64,000 bases of DNA from Ectopseudomonas composti (GTDB lineage Bacteria; Pseudomonadota; Gammaproteobacteria; Pseudomonadales; Pseudomonadaceae). The notes beneath the pieces are model-generated. The model was given only the letters and a program-made list of their open reading frames with translations. It did no database searches and had not been told where the DNA came from. A program made the position numbers and the translations under genes. This document shows, in pieces, positions 18,127-26,892 of this stretch (positions are counted from its first letter, which is position 1; every line of letters begins with the position of its first letter). The DNA lies in NCBI RefSeq assembly GCF_900115475.1, contig NZ_FOWP01000005.1:361535-425534 (forward strand), in the 5' to 3' direction.

Positions 18127-19044
18127 ATGATGCGCATCACCAACTCGCAGATCACCTCGATGATGCACAGCTCGATGAACGCCAGTTCTGCCGAGCTGGG
18201 CAAACTGATGCAGCAGATGGCGACCAGCAAGCGCATTCTGCTACCGTCGGACGATCCCATAGCCAGCGTGCGCGTGTTGCGCGTGCAACGTGAAGAGGCG
18301 AGCCTGGAGCAGTTCCGCAAGAACATCGCCAACGTGTCCGGCAGCCTGTCGACCCAGGAGGCCAACCTCAAGTCCACCTCCGATGCCATGCTCAACGTGC
18401 GTGACCTGTTGCTGTGGGCGGCCAATGGTTCGAACACCAGCGAAGACCTTGCGGCCATGGCCGGTGAGTTGTCTATCATCGAAGACACCCTCTTCAGCTT
18501 CGCCAACGTGCGTGACGAGGAGGGGCGCTACCTGTTCTCCGGTACCCTCAGTGACATCCCGGCGCTGGCTTTCGATGCTGCGACCCAGACCTACAGCGTC
18601 ACCGGTAACGACAAGCACCGCCAGGCCGCCGTGGCCAATGGTGTGCTGGTCGACGAGAACGTCACTGCCGCCAGCGTTTTCGGCGCTGGTGTCGATGTGC
18701 TCAATGATCTGCACGGCCTGATCAATACCCTGCAGGACCCGGCGCTGGATGTCACTGACCCTGCCGTGCGCCAGCAGATCGTCGATACTCTTGGCGCCCT
18801 AGATGAAGCACATGGACGTGTAATGAGCTCGATCACCGAACTCGGCGGTCGGCAGAACGCTCTGACTCTGCTGACCGACAGCAATGAGGATGTGTCGCTG
18901 GTCAATCAGAAGATCGAAGGTGAGCTTTCGCAGCTGGACTATGCCGGCGCTACCATTGACCTGAACAACTACCAGCTGGCACTGGGGGCGACGCAGAAGA
19001 CTTATCTGAAGATCAACCAGATGTCGCTGTTCAGCCTGCTGTAA
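18127..19044 (+). CDS. flgL: Flagellar hook-associated protein 3 FlgL
   Basis: FlgL is the second hook-filament junction protein and is flagellin-like at both ends. It has 305 residues, shorter than the 439 of the P. aeruginosa polar protein. The N-terminal flagellin-type helix reads MMRITNSQITSMMHSSMNAS and LLPSDDPIASVRVLRVQRE. The C-terminal LSQLDYAGATIDLNNYQLAL continues into TQKTYLKINQMSLFSLL. Two adjacent ATGs (18127, 18130) are possible starts. Confidence 0.94.
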   Translation: MMRITNSQITSMMHSSMNASSAELGKLMQQMATSKRILLPSDDPIASVRVLRVQREEASLEQFRKNIANVSGSLSTQEANLKSTSDAMLNVRDLLLWAANGSNTSEDLAAMAGELSIIEDTLFSFANVRDEEGRYLFSGTLSDIPALAFDAATQTYSVTGNDKHRQAAVANGVLVDENVTAASVFGAGVDVLNDLHGLINTLQDPALDVTDPAVRQQIVDTLGALDEAHGRVMSSITELGGRQNALTLLTDSNEDVSLVNQKIEGELSQLDYAGATIDLNNYQLALGATQKTYLKINQMSLFSLL

Positions 19045-19056
19045 GGAGTGGCATTG

Positions 19057-20082
19057 GTGATCAAGGTCGACAAACAGCTCCCGGTCGTCACGGCGCTCGA
19101 TCCCCAGGCCCGTCGGCCAGTGCAGGGCGAGCAACCCTTGCAGCGCCAGCGCAAGCAGCTGTCCGCTGAGGCTATGTCACAGCCGCGTGGCAAGAGCGCC
19201 ACCTTCAACCTGCAACTCAACCAGCAGTTGACCTCGATGCAGGCTGCCGACAGTTACCTCGGCGACCTGGCTGGGCGGCTCGGTCAGCTCAAGCTCAGCC
19301 TCGGTCGCGAGCTGAGTAATGCTCAGGTAGGTGAACGCGAAGGCATCAAACACGAGCTGGAACAGGTAAGTAAGCTGCTCGCCGAACGCAGCCTGCGTTC
19401 CGGCGAAGCGCTGGATGCCACCTTCAAATTGCGTCTCAGCGAGCCAGTGCGCAGTCGCTTCAGTCTGCAAGGGCTGGACTCAATTGCCTCGGTGCAGCAG
19501 GCCGGCAAGGAGACCCTGCTGTTCAGTGCCGGGCGTAAGCTGTCCGAGCCGCTGGCGGTGGTGCTCGATGAGGGCTTGAGCGAGCAGCAGATTCTCCGTC
19601 GTTTCAACGCTGGGCTCGGCCCAGCTGGTATTCGCGCCGAAATCGATAACGGTGGCGTGCTCAAGTTTAGCGCCCGTGAAAGCGAGTGGCAGCAGCTCAA
19701 GGGCGAACTGCGCGTTCAGGGTGAGGGCAAGCTGGCGCCGCCGAGTACCGCGCCGCTGGCCAGCCAGGAAGAACAGCTGCTGCGTCTGCCCGATGCGGCG
19801 CGTCTGGAGGGTGCCCGTGAGCTACGGCGTGCACTGGATGAAGTGGTCGCAGCGCTGGACAAGATCGGTTCGCTGCGTGAGCAGCTCAGTCATCGGCAGG
19901 ATGAGATACGCGAGTTTCTCGCTCGTCATGCCGAGCAGAACGAGCGCGAATGGGCGCGTGATTTCGCCGGAGAAGTGTTCAGCCTGATGCGTCGCAGCCC
20001 AAGCAGCTATGCGGCGGTGACTCAGACCGTGGTGGCCCAGGCCAACATCAGCCGTTCCAGCGTGGTCAGCCTGCTGTCCTGA
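19057..20082 (+). CDS. Putative hook-associated protein following flgL
   Basis: No firm family name can be given. The protein has about 341 residues and no signal peptide or membrane segment, and lies 12 bases after flgL behind a good AAGGAG site. GTG at 19057 and TTG at 19054 are both possible starts. The stretch EQQILRRFNAGLGPAGIRA then EIDNGGVLKFSARES looks like the flagellin-hook IN motif of FliC and FliD. Helix-rich parts lie near residues 50-105 and 255-310. In E. coli Flag-2 the gene after flgL, lafW, is called hook-associated; a similar role in the filament cap or junction is my inference. A terminator follows. Confidence 0.6.
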   Translation: MIKVDKQLPVVTALDPQARRPVQGEQPLQRQRKQLSAEAMSQPRGKSATFNLQLNQQLTSMQAADSYLGDLAGRLGQLKLSLGRELSNAQVGEREGIKHELEQVSKLLAERSLRSGEALDATFKLRLSEPVRSRFSLQGLDSIASVQQAGKETLLFSAGRKLSEPLAVVLDEGLSEQQILRRFNAGLGPAGIRAEIDNGGVLKFSARESEWQQLKGELRVQGEGKLAPPSTAPLASQEEQLLRLPDAARLEGARELRRALDEVVAALDKIGSLREQLSHRQDEIREFLARHAEQNEREWARDFAGEVFSLMRRSPSSYAAVTQTVVAQANISRSSVVSLLS

Positions 20083-20108
20083 TCGCCTGGGCGTGATTCC
20101 TCAGTCGT

Positions 20109-20151
20109 CAGTCGCTTTCCCCCTTGTTTCATGGCGACTGGCGGCTTTTTT
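20109..20151 (+). terminator. Rho-independent terminator of the flgB operon
   Basis: CAGTCGC (20109-20115) pairs with GCGACTG (20134-20140). GCGGC and a run of six T residues ending at 20151 follow. It lies 27 bases after the last gene of the flg operon. Confidence 0.75.
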
Positions 20152-20382
20152 ATTGGTTGCTGCAGCCGAGCGGGCGACCAGTCGTCCGCTTCATGACTGG
20201 TCGCACAGAATGATGGCGTTTTAGCAGCTATCATTGCGCCCTTTTCCGCAGCATCTGGGCCTGGCGCCCGTCGAAACTGCCCCTCGCATTCCAATAAAAA
20301 CCCCGCACTCAAGGGTTCAACCCGTTGCCGGTAGCGCCTGCTCCCGGTGCATTGCCTTGTTCTCGAATTTTGGAGTACCGAC

Positions 20383-21165
20383 GTGTTGAAGAAGTACCTG
20401 ACTCTCATCCTGCTTGCCTGCACCGCACTGGTCAGCGTGCCCAGTCTGGCGCAGTTGAGCGATTCCGAGGCCATGAACATGGCCGGTCTGCAGCGCTCGC
20501 TGACCCAACGCATGGCCAAGAACTACCTGATGCTCGGTGCCGATGTGCGCGTGGATGCTGCCCAGCGTCAGCTGCAGGAAACCATCGAGCGTTTCGATGC
20601 CAGTCACAAGGCGTTGACCGCCTACGCGCCGACTGCCGAGATCAAGGCCGCGCTGGCCAAGATCGACGGCACCTGGGCCACCTACCGTCAGCAGCTGGAG
20701 GCGAAACCCGAACAGGCCAAGGCCGTGCAGGTTTTGGCGACCAGTGAAGAGCTGTTGCAGCAGACGCAGACCGTCAGTGAGCTGATGGGCAAGCACCTGG
20801 GCGCCATGGGCGCATCGGTCCACCGCACCGGCTGGGCCCGCGTGCAGACCCAGCGCATCGCAATGCTCTACATGGCCAAGTCCTGGCATGTGCAGGCGCC
20901 AGACCTGGATGCCAAGCTGGACAAGGCAGTGAGCGACTTCGAAACCATCCTCAAGGAGCTGGAAGCCCGCGGTACGCCGAACGAGGAAATCGCCAACGCC
21001 CAGCGTCGCGCCCGTGCCCACTGGGGCTTCACCCTCAAAGGCATCGACCTGCATGCCTCGCAGGACTTCGTGCCGACCGTGATCACCGTCAGCACCGACT
21101 CGCTGTTCCGCCAGCTCAACGAGCTGACCCGCCTGTACGCCGGTCTGCAGGCCAAAGAGGCCTGA
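20383..21165 (+). CDS. Exported PilJ-domain (type IV pili MCP N-terminal) protein
   Basis: A 260-residue protein starting at GTG 20383 with GGAG seven bases upstream. The Sec signal MLKKYLTLILLACTALVSV ends near SLAQ, so the protein is probably periplasmic. The body has two copies of the PilJ/NarX-type sensing fold. The first holds AMNMAGLQRSLTQRMAKNYL, the second VHRTGWARVQTQRIAMLYMA. These helical domains normally sit at the sensor end of chemoreceptors and nitrate kinases, but here there is no second membrane helix or output domain. It lies before a diguanylate cyclase gene, so a partner role in signalling is possible but unproved. Confidence 0.75.
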   Translation: MLKKYLTLILLACTALVSVPSLAQLSDSEAMNMAGLQRSLTQRMAKNYLMLGADVRVDAAQRQLQETIERFDASHKALTAYAPTAEIKAALAKIDGTWATYRQQLEAKPEQAKAVQVLATSEELLQQTQTVSELMGKHLGAMGASVHRTGWARVQTQRIAMLYMAKSWHVQAPDLDAKLDKAVSDFETILKELEARGTPNEEIANAQRRARAHWGFTLKGIDLHASQDFVPTVITVSTDSLFRQLNELTRLYAGLQAKEA

Positions 21166-21202
21166 TAGCCATTCGCCAGGCCGTCACCTCGGCGACCCGC
21201 AT

Positions 21203-21223
21203 TTGCGCTATAACAGAGCGCAA
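21203..21223. promoter_or_regulatory. Palindrome upstream of the diguanylate cyclase gene
   Basis: TTGCGCT and AGCGCAA flank a 7-base centre (ATAACAG). The element ends 20 bases before the ATG, has no T run and so may be an operator or a leader hairpin. Confidence 0.4.
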
Positions 21224-21243
21224 GTCGAGCAGAGGTGACGGGC

Positions 21244-22215
21244 ATGAGCGAAGCAACTGATCAGGCGGTCTACAAGACCCTGCTGGAGTCCACCCGGGCT
21301 ATTCCCTGGAAGATCGACTGGAAGAGCATGACTTTCGCCTACATCGGCCCGCAGATCGAGACGCTGTTGGGCTGGTCGCAGGCCAGTTGGGTCAGTGCCG
21401 AGGACTGGGCGACGCGCATGCACCCGGACGATCGCGAGAAGGTGGTGGAGTTCTGCATCTCGCAATCACAGAACGGCGTCGATCATGAGGCCGACTACCG
21501 CGCGCTGACCGCCGCCGGCGATTACGTGTGGATTCGCGACGTGGTGCACGTGGTGCGCGATGACAACGGCGAGGTGGACTCGCTGATCGGCTTCATGTTC
21601 GACATAAGTGAGCGCAAGAAGACCGAGGAGCAGCTGCTGACCCTGCAGAAGCAGCTGGAGGAATACTCCTACAAGGACGGCCTCACTGGTGTGGCCAACC
21701 GGCGCATGTTCGACAGCGTGCTGGCCACCGAATGGGCCAATGCCCAGCGCACCCAGCAGCCGCTGTCACTGATCCTGCTGGATATCGATCACTTCAAGCA
21801 GTTCAACGACCACTACGGCCATATCCAGGGCGACGATTGCCTGAAGAGTGTCGGCCAGGCCCTGAGCCGCGCGGCCAGCCGGCCCCGAGATTTTGTCGGC
21901 CGCTTCGGCGGCGAGGAGTTCGTGCTGGTGCTGCCGGAGACCGACGAGGCCGCCGCCCGCCATATTGCCGAGCGCTGCCGCCAGCAGGTACGCCAGCAAC
22001 GCATTGCCCACGAGCGCTCGTCGGTGTCGTCCCTGCTCACCATCAGCCTCGGTGTGGGCACCATTGTGCCGGGCGGCCACGACCGCCCATTGGACTTCCT
22101 CAACAGCGTAGACCAACTGCTCTACCAGGCCAAGCAACGCGGTCGTGACCGCTTGGAAGTGGCCAAGACGCCCGCTCGTTCGACGCTGGATGGTGCCGCT
22201 GACGCCCGCGGTTGA
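21244..22215 (+). CDS. PAS-GGDEF diguanylate cyclase
   Basis: A soluble protein of 323 residues that should make cyclic di-GMP from two GTP. A PAS_3-type sensor covers about residues 15-125 (FAYIGPQIETLLGWSQASWV, MHPDDREKVVEF, ending LIGFMFDISERKKTEEQL). The GGDEF domain covers about 140-305, with DGLTGVANRRMFD, LLDIDHFKQFNDHYGH and the active-site GGEEF at 222-226. The product-inhibition site RxxD (RPRD, 213-216) sits five residues before it. No membrane helix is present. The ATG at 21244 has AGAGG upstream. Confidence 0.92.
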   Translation: MSEATDQAVYKTLLESTRAIPWKIDWKSMTFAYIGPQIETLLGWSQASWVSAEDWATRMHPDDREKVVEFCISQSQNGVDHEADYRALTAAGDYVWIRDVVHVVRDDNGEVDSLIGFMFDISERKKTEEQLLTLQKQLEEYSYKDGLTGVANRRMFDSVLATEWANAQRTQQPLSLILLDIDHFKQFNDHYGHIQGDDCLKSVGQALSRAASRPRDFVGRFGGEEFVLVLPETDEAAARHIAERCRQQVRQQRIAHERSSVSSLLTISLGVGTIVPGGHDRPLDFLNSVDQLLYQAKQRGRDRLEVAKTPARSTLDGAADARG

Positions 22216-22261
22216 GCAATCGTTAACCTAGGCGTAACGATTGCGTCGGCTGCTTGATTGA

Positions 22262-22275
22262 TGACCCAAGGGTCA
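22262..22275. promoter_or_regulatory. Palindrome in the mdcA promoter region
   Basis: TGACCC-AA-GGGTCA is a perfect 14-bp inverted repeat 45 bases upstream of mdcA. A LysR-type protein such as MdcR could bind here; that is inferred from position only. Confidence 0.4.
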
Positions 22276-22320
22276 CGCTCCTAATGTGTCTCCACGACAG
22301 CGGAACTCGTGGAGTCTTCA

Positions 22321-23982
22321 ATGACAACAACAATATCCCCACCGCCGCAGTGGTCGCGTCGTCGCGCTGAAAAAGCCCGGCGACTCGATCAGGTGCGCAA
22401 CCTCGCCGATGGCGTGGTCCTGCCCAGCGACAAGATCGTCGCCGCGCTCGAAGCGCTGATCGCCCCCGGCGACCGCGTGGTGCTCGAAGGCAACAACCAG
22501 AAGCAGGCGGATTTCCTCTCCCGCTCGCTGGCCAAGGCCGACCCTGGCCGTCTGCACGATCTGCACATGATCATGCCCAGCGTCAGCCGCGCCGAGCACC
22601 TCGATCTGTTCGAACGCGGCATTGCCCGCAAGCTCGACTTCTCCTTCGCCGGGCCGCAGAGCCTGCGCATCGGCCAGCTGCTCGAAGATGGGCAGATGGA
22701 AGTCGGCGCCATCCACACCTACATCGAGCTGTACTCGCGCCTGCTGGTGGATCTGATCCCCAATGTCGCGCTGGTCGCCGGCTTCCAGGCCGACCGCCAC
22801 GGCAACATCTACACCGGCCCGAGCACCGAGGACACCCCGGCGCTGGTCGAGCCCACGGCGTTCAGTGACGGCATCGTGATCTTTCAGGTCAACGAGATCG
22901 TCGACGAGCTGCCGCGCGTGGACATCCCCGCTTCCTGGGTCGACTTCGTGGTGGTGGCGGACAAGCCGTTCTACATCGAGCCGCTGTTCACCCGCGACCC
23001 ACGCCACATCACGTCGGTGCACGTGCTGATGGCGATGATGGCGATCCGCGGCATCTACGACAAACACAACGTGCAGTCGCTCAACCACGGCATCGGTTTC
23101 AACACCGCCGCCATCGAGCTGATCCTGCCGACTTACGGTGAGTCGCTTGGCCTGAAGGGCAAGATTTGCCGCAACTGGACGCTCAACCCGCACCCGACGC
23201 TGATCCCGGCCATCGAGACCGGCTGGGTGGAAAGCGTGCACTGCTTCGGCACCGAGCTGGGCATGGAAGGCTATATCGCCCAGCGCCCGGATGTGTTCTT
23301 CACCGGTCGCGATGGCTCGATGCGCTCCAATCGCATGATGTGCCAGCTGGCCGGGCAGTACGCGGTCGACCTGTTTATCGGCGCCACCTTGCAGGTGGAC
23401 GGTGATGGTCATTCCTCCACAGTGACCCGGGGTCGCTTGGCCGGCTTCGGCGGTGCGCCGAACATGGGCCACGATCCGCGCGGTCGGCGCCATTCGACCC
23501 CCGCCTGGCTGGACATGCGTCCTGGCGACAGCGAAGCGCCGCTGCTCGAACGCGGCAAGAAGCTGGTGGTGCAGATGGTCGAGACCTTCCAGGAGGGCGG
23601 CAAACCCACCTTCGTCGAGCAGCTCGATGCGGTAGATATGGCGAAGAAGGTTGGCATGCCGCTGGCACCGATCATGATCTACGGCGACGACGTCACCCAT
23701 CTGCTCACCGAGGAAGGCATCGCCTACCTGTACAAGGCGCGCACCCTGGAAGAGCGTCAGGCAATGATCGCCGCAGTCGCCGGCGTCACCGCCATCGGCC
23801 TGCGCCATGACCCGAAAGAAACCGCGCGCATGCGCCGCGAAGGGCTGATCGCCCTGCCCGAAGACCTCGGCATCCGCCGCACCGATGCCAGCCGCGAATT
23901 GCTCGCGGCCAAGAGCATCGCCGAGCTGGTCGAGTGGTCGGGCGGCCTGTACAACCCGCCCGCCAAGTTCAGGAGCTGGTGA
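22321..23982 (+). CDS. mdcA: Malonate decarboxylase alpha subunit (acyl-carrier protein transferase)
   Basis: MdcA moves malonate onto the acyl-carrier subunit MdcC by exchanging acetyl for malonyl on the phosphoribosyl-dephospho-CoA thiol. The 553-residue length is standard. Family stretches seen are [60 protein letters not shown] and [20 protein letters not shown]. The ATG at 22321 follows GGAG at a good distance. The stop overlaps mdcB by one base. It starts the mdc operon, which lets the cell grow on malonate by releasing CO2 and acetate. Confidence 0.97.
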   Translation: MTTTISPPPQWSRRRAEKARRLDQVRNLADGVVLPSDKIVAALEALIAPGDRVVLEGNNQKQADFLSRSLAKADPGRLHDLHMIMPSVSRAEHLDLFERGIARKLDFSFAGPQSLRIGQLLEDGQMEVGAIHTYIELYSRLLVDLIPNVALVAGFQADRHGNIYTGPSTEDTPALVEPTAFSDGIVIFQVNEIVDELPRVDIPASWVDFVVVADKPFYIEPLFTRDPRHITSVHVLMAMMAIRGIYDKHNVQSLNHGIGFNTAAIELILPTYGESLGLKGKICRNWTLNPHPTLIPAIETGWVESVHCFGTELGMEGYIAQRPDVFFTGRDGSMRSNRMMCQLAGQYAVDLFIGATLQVDGDGHSSTVTRGRLAGFGGAPNMGHDPRGRRHSTPAWLDMRPGDSEAPLLERGKKLVVQMVETFQEGGKPTFVEQLDAVDMAKKVGMPLAPIMIYGDDVTHLLTEEGIAYLYKARTLEERQAMIAAVAGVTAIGLRHDPKETARMRREGLIALPEDLGIRRTDASRELLAAKSIAELVEWSGGLYNPPAKFRSW

Positions 23983-24860
23983 TGAATGCACTGACTGCAA
24001 TTCAGCCGAAGCTCTCTTTAGGCGATTGGCTGGCCGACCTGGTGGTCGATGCGCTGATCGACGAGGCCGACCTGTCGCCCAAGCCGGGCCTGGTCGACCG
24101 TCGCGGTAACGGCGCGCACACCGATCTGCACCTGGGCCTGATGCACGCCTCGGCGCTGGCGCTGTGGCCTAGCTTCAAGGCCATGGCCGAGGCCGCGCAG
24201 CAACGCGGCGCCATTGACCAGGCACTGCGTGAGGACGTCGGGCGCATCGGCCGTGAAGGCGAGGTGGAGATGCTGCGCGTCACTGGCGGCGTCAATACCC
24301 ATCGCGGCGCGATCTGGGCGCTAGGGCTGCTCAACACCGCTGCGGCGTTGGACGTGACCGCACTGGCGCCAGCGCAGGTCGCCGTGCGCGCCGCACGCCT
24401 GGCCCTGCTCAATGACCGCGCCGCGCCCGTCACTGGCGACAGCCATGGCGCCCAGGTCTGCCGTTTGTACGGTGTGCATGGGGCACGGGAGGAAGCGCAG
24501 CTTGGCTTTCCCGCGGTGATCCAGCAGGCCCTGCCGCAACTGGCGCGCAGCCGAGCCGCCGGGGCAGGCGAGCAGAACGCCCGCCTCGATGCGCTGCTGG
24601 CGATCATGACCCAGCTGGCCGACACCTGTGTGCTCTACCGCGCCGGCATGGCCGGGCTGAGCTGCATGCAGAGCGGTGCCCGCGCGGTGCTCGCCGCTGG
24701 CGGTTGCGCCAGCCTCGACGGACGTCGCCTGCTGCGTGACCTCGAACGCGACATGTTGCGCCTGCGCGCCTCGCCTGGCGGCGCTGCCGATCTGCTCGCC
24801 GCCACCCTGTTCCTCGACCGCCTGCAGCATGGCCTGCCGGCGCAGCTTGGGAGTCTGTGA
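23982..24860 (+). CDS. mdcB: Triphosphoribosyl-dephospho-CoA synthase
   Basis: MdcB makes the precursor of the MdcC prosthetic group from ATP and dephospho-CoA, as its relative CitG does for citrate lyase. The 292-residue protein shows [19 protein letters not shown] near residue 30, [15 protein letters not shown] near 105, and [19 protein letters not shown] followed by [11 protein letters not shown]. The ATG overlaps the mdcA stop (TGATG). One base separates it from mdcC. Confidence 0.96.
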   Translation: MNALTAIQPKLSLGDWLADLVVDALIDEADLSPKPGLVDRRGNGAHTDLHLGLMHASALALWPSFKAMAEAAQQRGAIDQALREDVGRIGREGEVEMLRVTGGVNTHRGAIWALGLLNTAAALDVTALAPAQVAVRAARLALLNDRAAPVTGDSHGAQVCRLYGVHGAREEAQLGFPAVIQQALPQLARSRAAGAGEQNARLDALLAIMTQLADTCVLYRAGMAGLSCMQSGARAVLAAGGCASLDGRRLLRDLERDMLRLRASPGGAADLLAATLFLDRLQHGLPAQLGSL

Positions 24861-24861
24861 A

Positions 24862-25161
24862 ATGGAAACCCTGTCCTTTGAATTTCCCGCCGGGCAACCG
24901 GCGCAGAGCCGCGCGCTGGTGGGTTGTGTCGGCTCCGGCGACCTGGAGGTGCTGCTCGAACCCGGCCAGGCCGGCACCCTGGCCATCGAAGTGGTCACTT
25001 CGGTGAACGGCAGTGCGCCGCGCTGGCAATTGCTGTTCGAGCGCATGTTTCGCGAGCAGCAGCTGCCCGCGCTGAACATCTCCATTCATGATTTCGGCGC
25101 CACGCCGGGTGTGGTGCGCCTGCGCCTGGAACAGGGCCTGGAGGAACTGAACCATGGCTGA
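24862..25161 (+). CDS. mdcC: Malonate decarboxylase acyl carrier protein
   Basis: MdcC is the 99-residue acyl carrier of malonate decarboxylase. Its 2'-(5''-phosphoribosyl)-3'-dephospho-CoA group is attached to a serine, here Ser25 in VGSGDLEVLLEP, the position known from the Klebsiella protein. The C-terminal half has SVNGSAPRWQLLFERMF and NISIHDFGATPGVVRLR. It overlaps mdcD by eight bases. Confidence 0.97.
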   Translation: METLSFEFPAGQPAQSRALVGCVGSGDLEVLLEPGQAGTLAIEVVTSVNGSAPRWQLLFERMFREQQLPALNISIHDFGATPGVVRLRLEQGLEELNHG

Positions 25162-26005
25162 GCAAGACATTGCGCGCCTGCTGGCGCAGCGCAGTTTTAC
25201 CGAACTCGGTGCCCGCGAGCGTGCCCGCGCACTGCTCGATGCCGGCAGTTTCCGCGAGCTGCTCGACCCCTTTGCCCGGCTGATGTCGCCCTGGCTGCCC
25301 AAGCAGGGCATCGTGCCGCAGGCCGATGACGGTGTGGTGGTGGCCAAGGGGCTGATCGATGGTCAGCCAGCGGTGGTCATCGCCATCGAAGGCGCCTTTC
25401 AGGGCGGCAGTCTGGGGGAAGTAGGCGGGGCGAAGATTGCCGGTGCCCTGGAGCTGGCCGCCGAAGACAACCGCAACGGCACGCCGACTCGCGCCGTGCT
25501 ACTGCTGGAAACCGGTGGCGTGCGCCTGCAGGAGGCCAACCTGGGCCTGGCGGCCATCGCCGAGATCCAGGCCGCCATCGTCGAACTGCGAGAGTTTCAG
25601 CCGGTGATCGGCCTGGTCGCGGGCCCGGTCGGCTGCTTCGGTGGCATGTCCATCGCTGCCGGGTTGTGCAGCTATCTGCTGGTGACCCGCGAAGCGCGCC
25701 TGGGCCTCAACGGCCCGCAGGTGATCGAACAGGAAGCCGGGCTGGACGAATACGACTCGCGTGACCGTCCCTTCATCTGGAGCCTGACCGGCGGCGAACA
25801 GCGTTACGCCAGTGGCCTGGTCGACGGCTATGTCAGCGACGACGTGGAGGCGATCCGCGGCGAACTGCATGGGCTGTTCGCCAAGGGCAAACCGGCGCAG
25901 GAACGCAGCCGTCGTCACGCCTGGTTCCTCCAGCGCCTGCGCGCTGTCGACACGTCCGTCCAGGCCGATGCCGCTGCCGTGCGCAGCGCCTACCAGGGAG
26001 CATGA
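25154..26005 (+). CDS. mdcD: Malonate decarboxylase beta subunit
   Basis: MdcD, with MdcE, forms the decarboxylase that acts on malonyl-MdcC, in the carboxyltransferase (crotonase-like) fold. The 283-residue protein has LIDGQPAVVIAIEGAFQGGS and LLLETGGVRLQEANLGLAAI. It also has VGCFGGMSIAAGLCSYLLVT and GPQVIEQEAGLDEYDSRDRP. Its ATG lies within the end of mdcC and its stop overlaps mdcE (ATGA), so translation of the operon is tightly coupled. Confidence 0.97.
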   Translation: MAEQDIARLLAQRSFTELGARERARALLDAGSFRELLDPFARLMSPWLPKQGIVPQADDGVVVAKGLIDGQPAVVIAIEGAFQGGSLGEVGGAKIAGALELAAEDNRNGTPTRAVLLLETGGVRLQEANLGLAAIAEIQAAIVELREFQPVIGLVAGPVGCFGGMSIAAGLCSYLLVTREARLGLNGPQVIEQEAGLDEYDSRDRPFIWSLTGGEQRYASGLVDGYVSDDVEAIRGELHGLFAKGKPAQERSRRHAWFLQRLRAVDTSVQADAAAVRSAYQGA

Positions 26006-26814
26006 ACATGACAACTGCACAGGAACAACGCGGCCTGCACTGGTTTCAGGCCCTGACCGGTGATGCCCAGCCACAACAAGGGTTGCCTGCTTCGCTGCGG
26101 GTGGCCGATGGCGAACTGGCCGGTCAGGCGGTGCGCTATCTGGCGGTTATCGCCGATGCCAGCAATCCCTTCCCCCGCGCCCGCAACGGTGAGGTTGGCC
26201 TGCTCGAGGGCTGGGGGTTGGCACAGGCGGTCGATGAGGCCATCGAGGCGGATCGCGACAACCCGCACAAGCGTGCGCTGATCGCCATCGTCGATGTGCC
26301 CAGCCAGGCCTACGGCCGGCGTGAGGAGGCCTATGGCATCCATCAGGCACTGGCTGGCGCGGTGGACGCCTATGCCCGTGCCCGCCTGGCCGGCCATGCG
26401 GTGATCGGCCTGCTGGTGGGCAAGGCCATGTCCGGCGCCTTTCTCGCCCACGGCTACCAGGCCAATCGCCTGATCGCCCTGCGCGATGCCGGAGTCATGG
26501 TGCATGCCATGGGCAAGGCCGCCGCCGCGCGCATCACCCTGCGTAGCGTCGATGAGCTGGAGGCGCTGGCCGCCAGCGTGCCGCCCATGGCCTACGACCT
26601 GGACAACTACGCCTCGCTTGGCCTGCTGGCGGAGGTGCTCGATGTGGAACAGGCCTCGCAGCCGACGGCCGCCGACCTGGCTTGCGTGCAGGACGCCCTG
26701 AGCCGTGCCCTGGCCGCTATCGCAGGCAGCCCGCGCAACTTGCGTAGCCGCCTGGGCGCCGCCAACCGCGTGGCTTCCACCCAGGTGCGCGAAGCTCTGC
26801 GTGCGCAGTGGTGA
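26002..26814 (+). CDS. mdcE: Malonate decarboxylase gamma subunit
   Basis: MdcE pairs with MdcD in the decarboxylase. The 270-residue protein shows LAVIADASNPFPRARNGEVG, KRALIAIVDVPSQAYGRREE, YGIHQALAGAVDAYARARLA and GKAMSGAFLAHGYQANRLIA. The ATG overlaps the mdcD stop by four bases; a second ATG two codons later is also possible. A REP-like inverted repeat follows before mdcG. Confidence 0.96.
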   Translation: MNMTTAQEQRGLHWFQALTGDAQPQQGLPASLRVADGELAGQAVRYLAVIADASNPFPRARNGEVGLLEGWGLAQAVDEAIEADRDNPHKRALIAIVDVPSQAYGRREEAYGIHQALAGAVDAYARARLAGHAVIGLLVGKAMSGAFLAHGYQANRLIALRDAGVMVHAMGKAAAARITLRSVDELEALAASVPPMAYDLDNYASLGLLAEVLDVEQASQPTAADLACVQDALSRALAAIAGSPRNLRSRLGAANRVASTQVREALRAQW

Positions 26815-26817
26815 AAC

Positions 26818-26879
26818 GTAGGGCGGGTGAAACCCGCCAACTCTGAATGACGTGAAATGGCGGGTTGCACCCGCCCTAC
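26818..26879. repeat. REPIN-like inverted pair between mdcE and mdcG
   Basis: The left arm starts GTAGGGCGGGT (26818) and contains AACCCGCCA. The right arm has TGGCGGGTT and ends ACCCGCCCTAC (26879). The arms are near-perfect complements around about 18 bases. It is a G-to-C variant of the family at 12894-12953 and lies three bases after the mdcE stop, inside the operon. Confidence 0.65.
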
Positions 26880-26892
26880 AGAGGAAATACCG

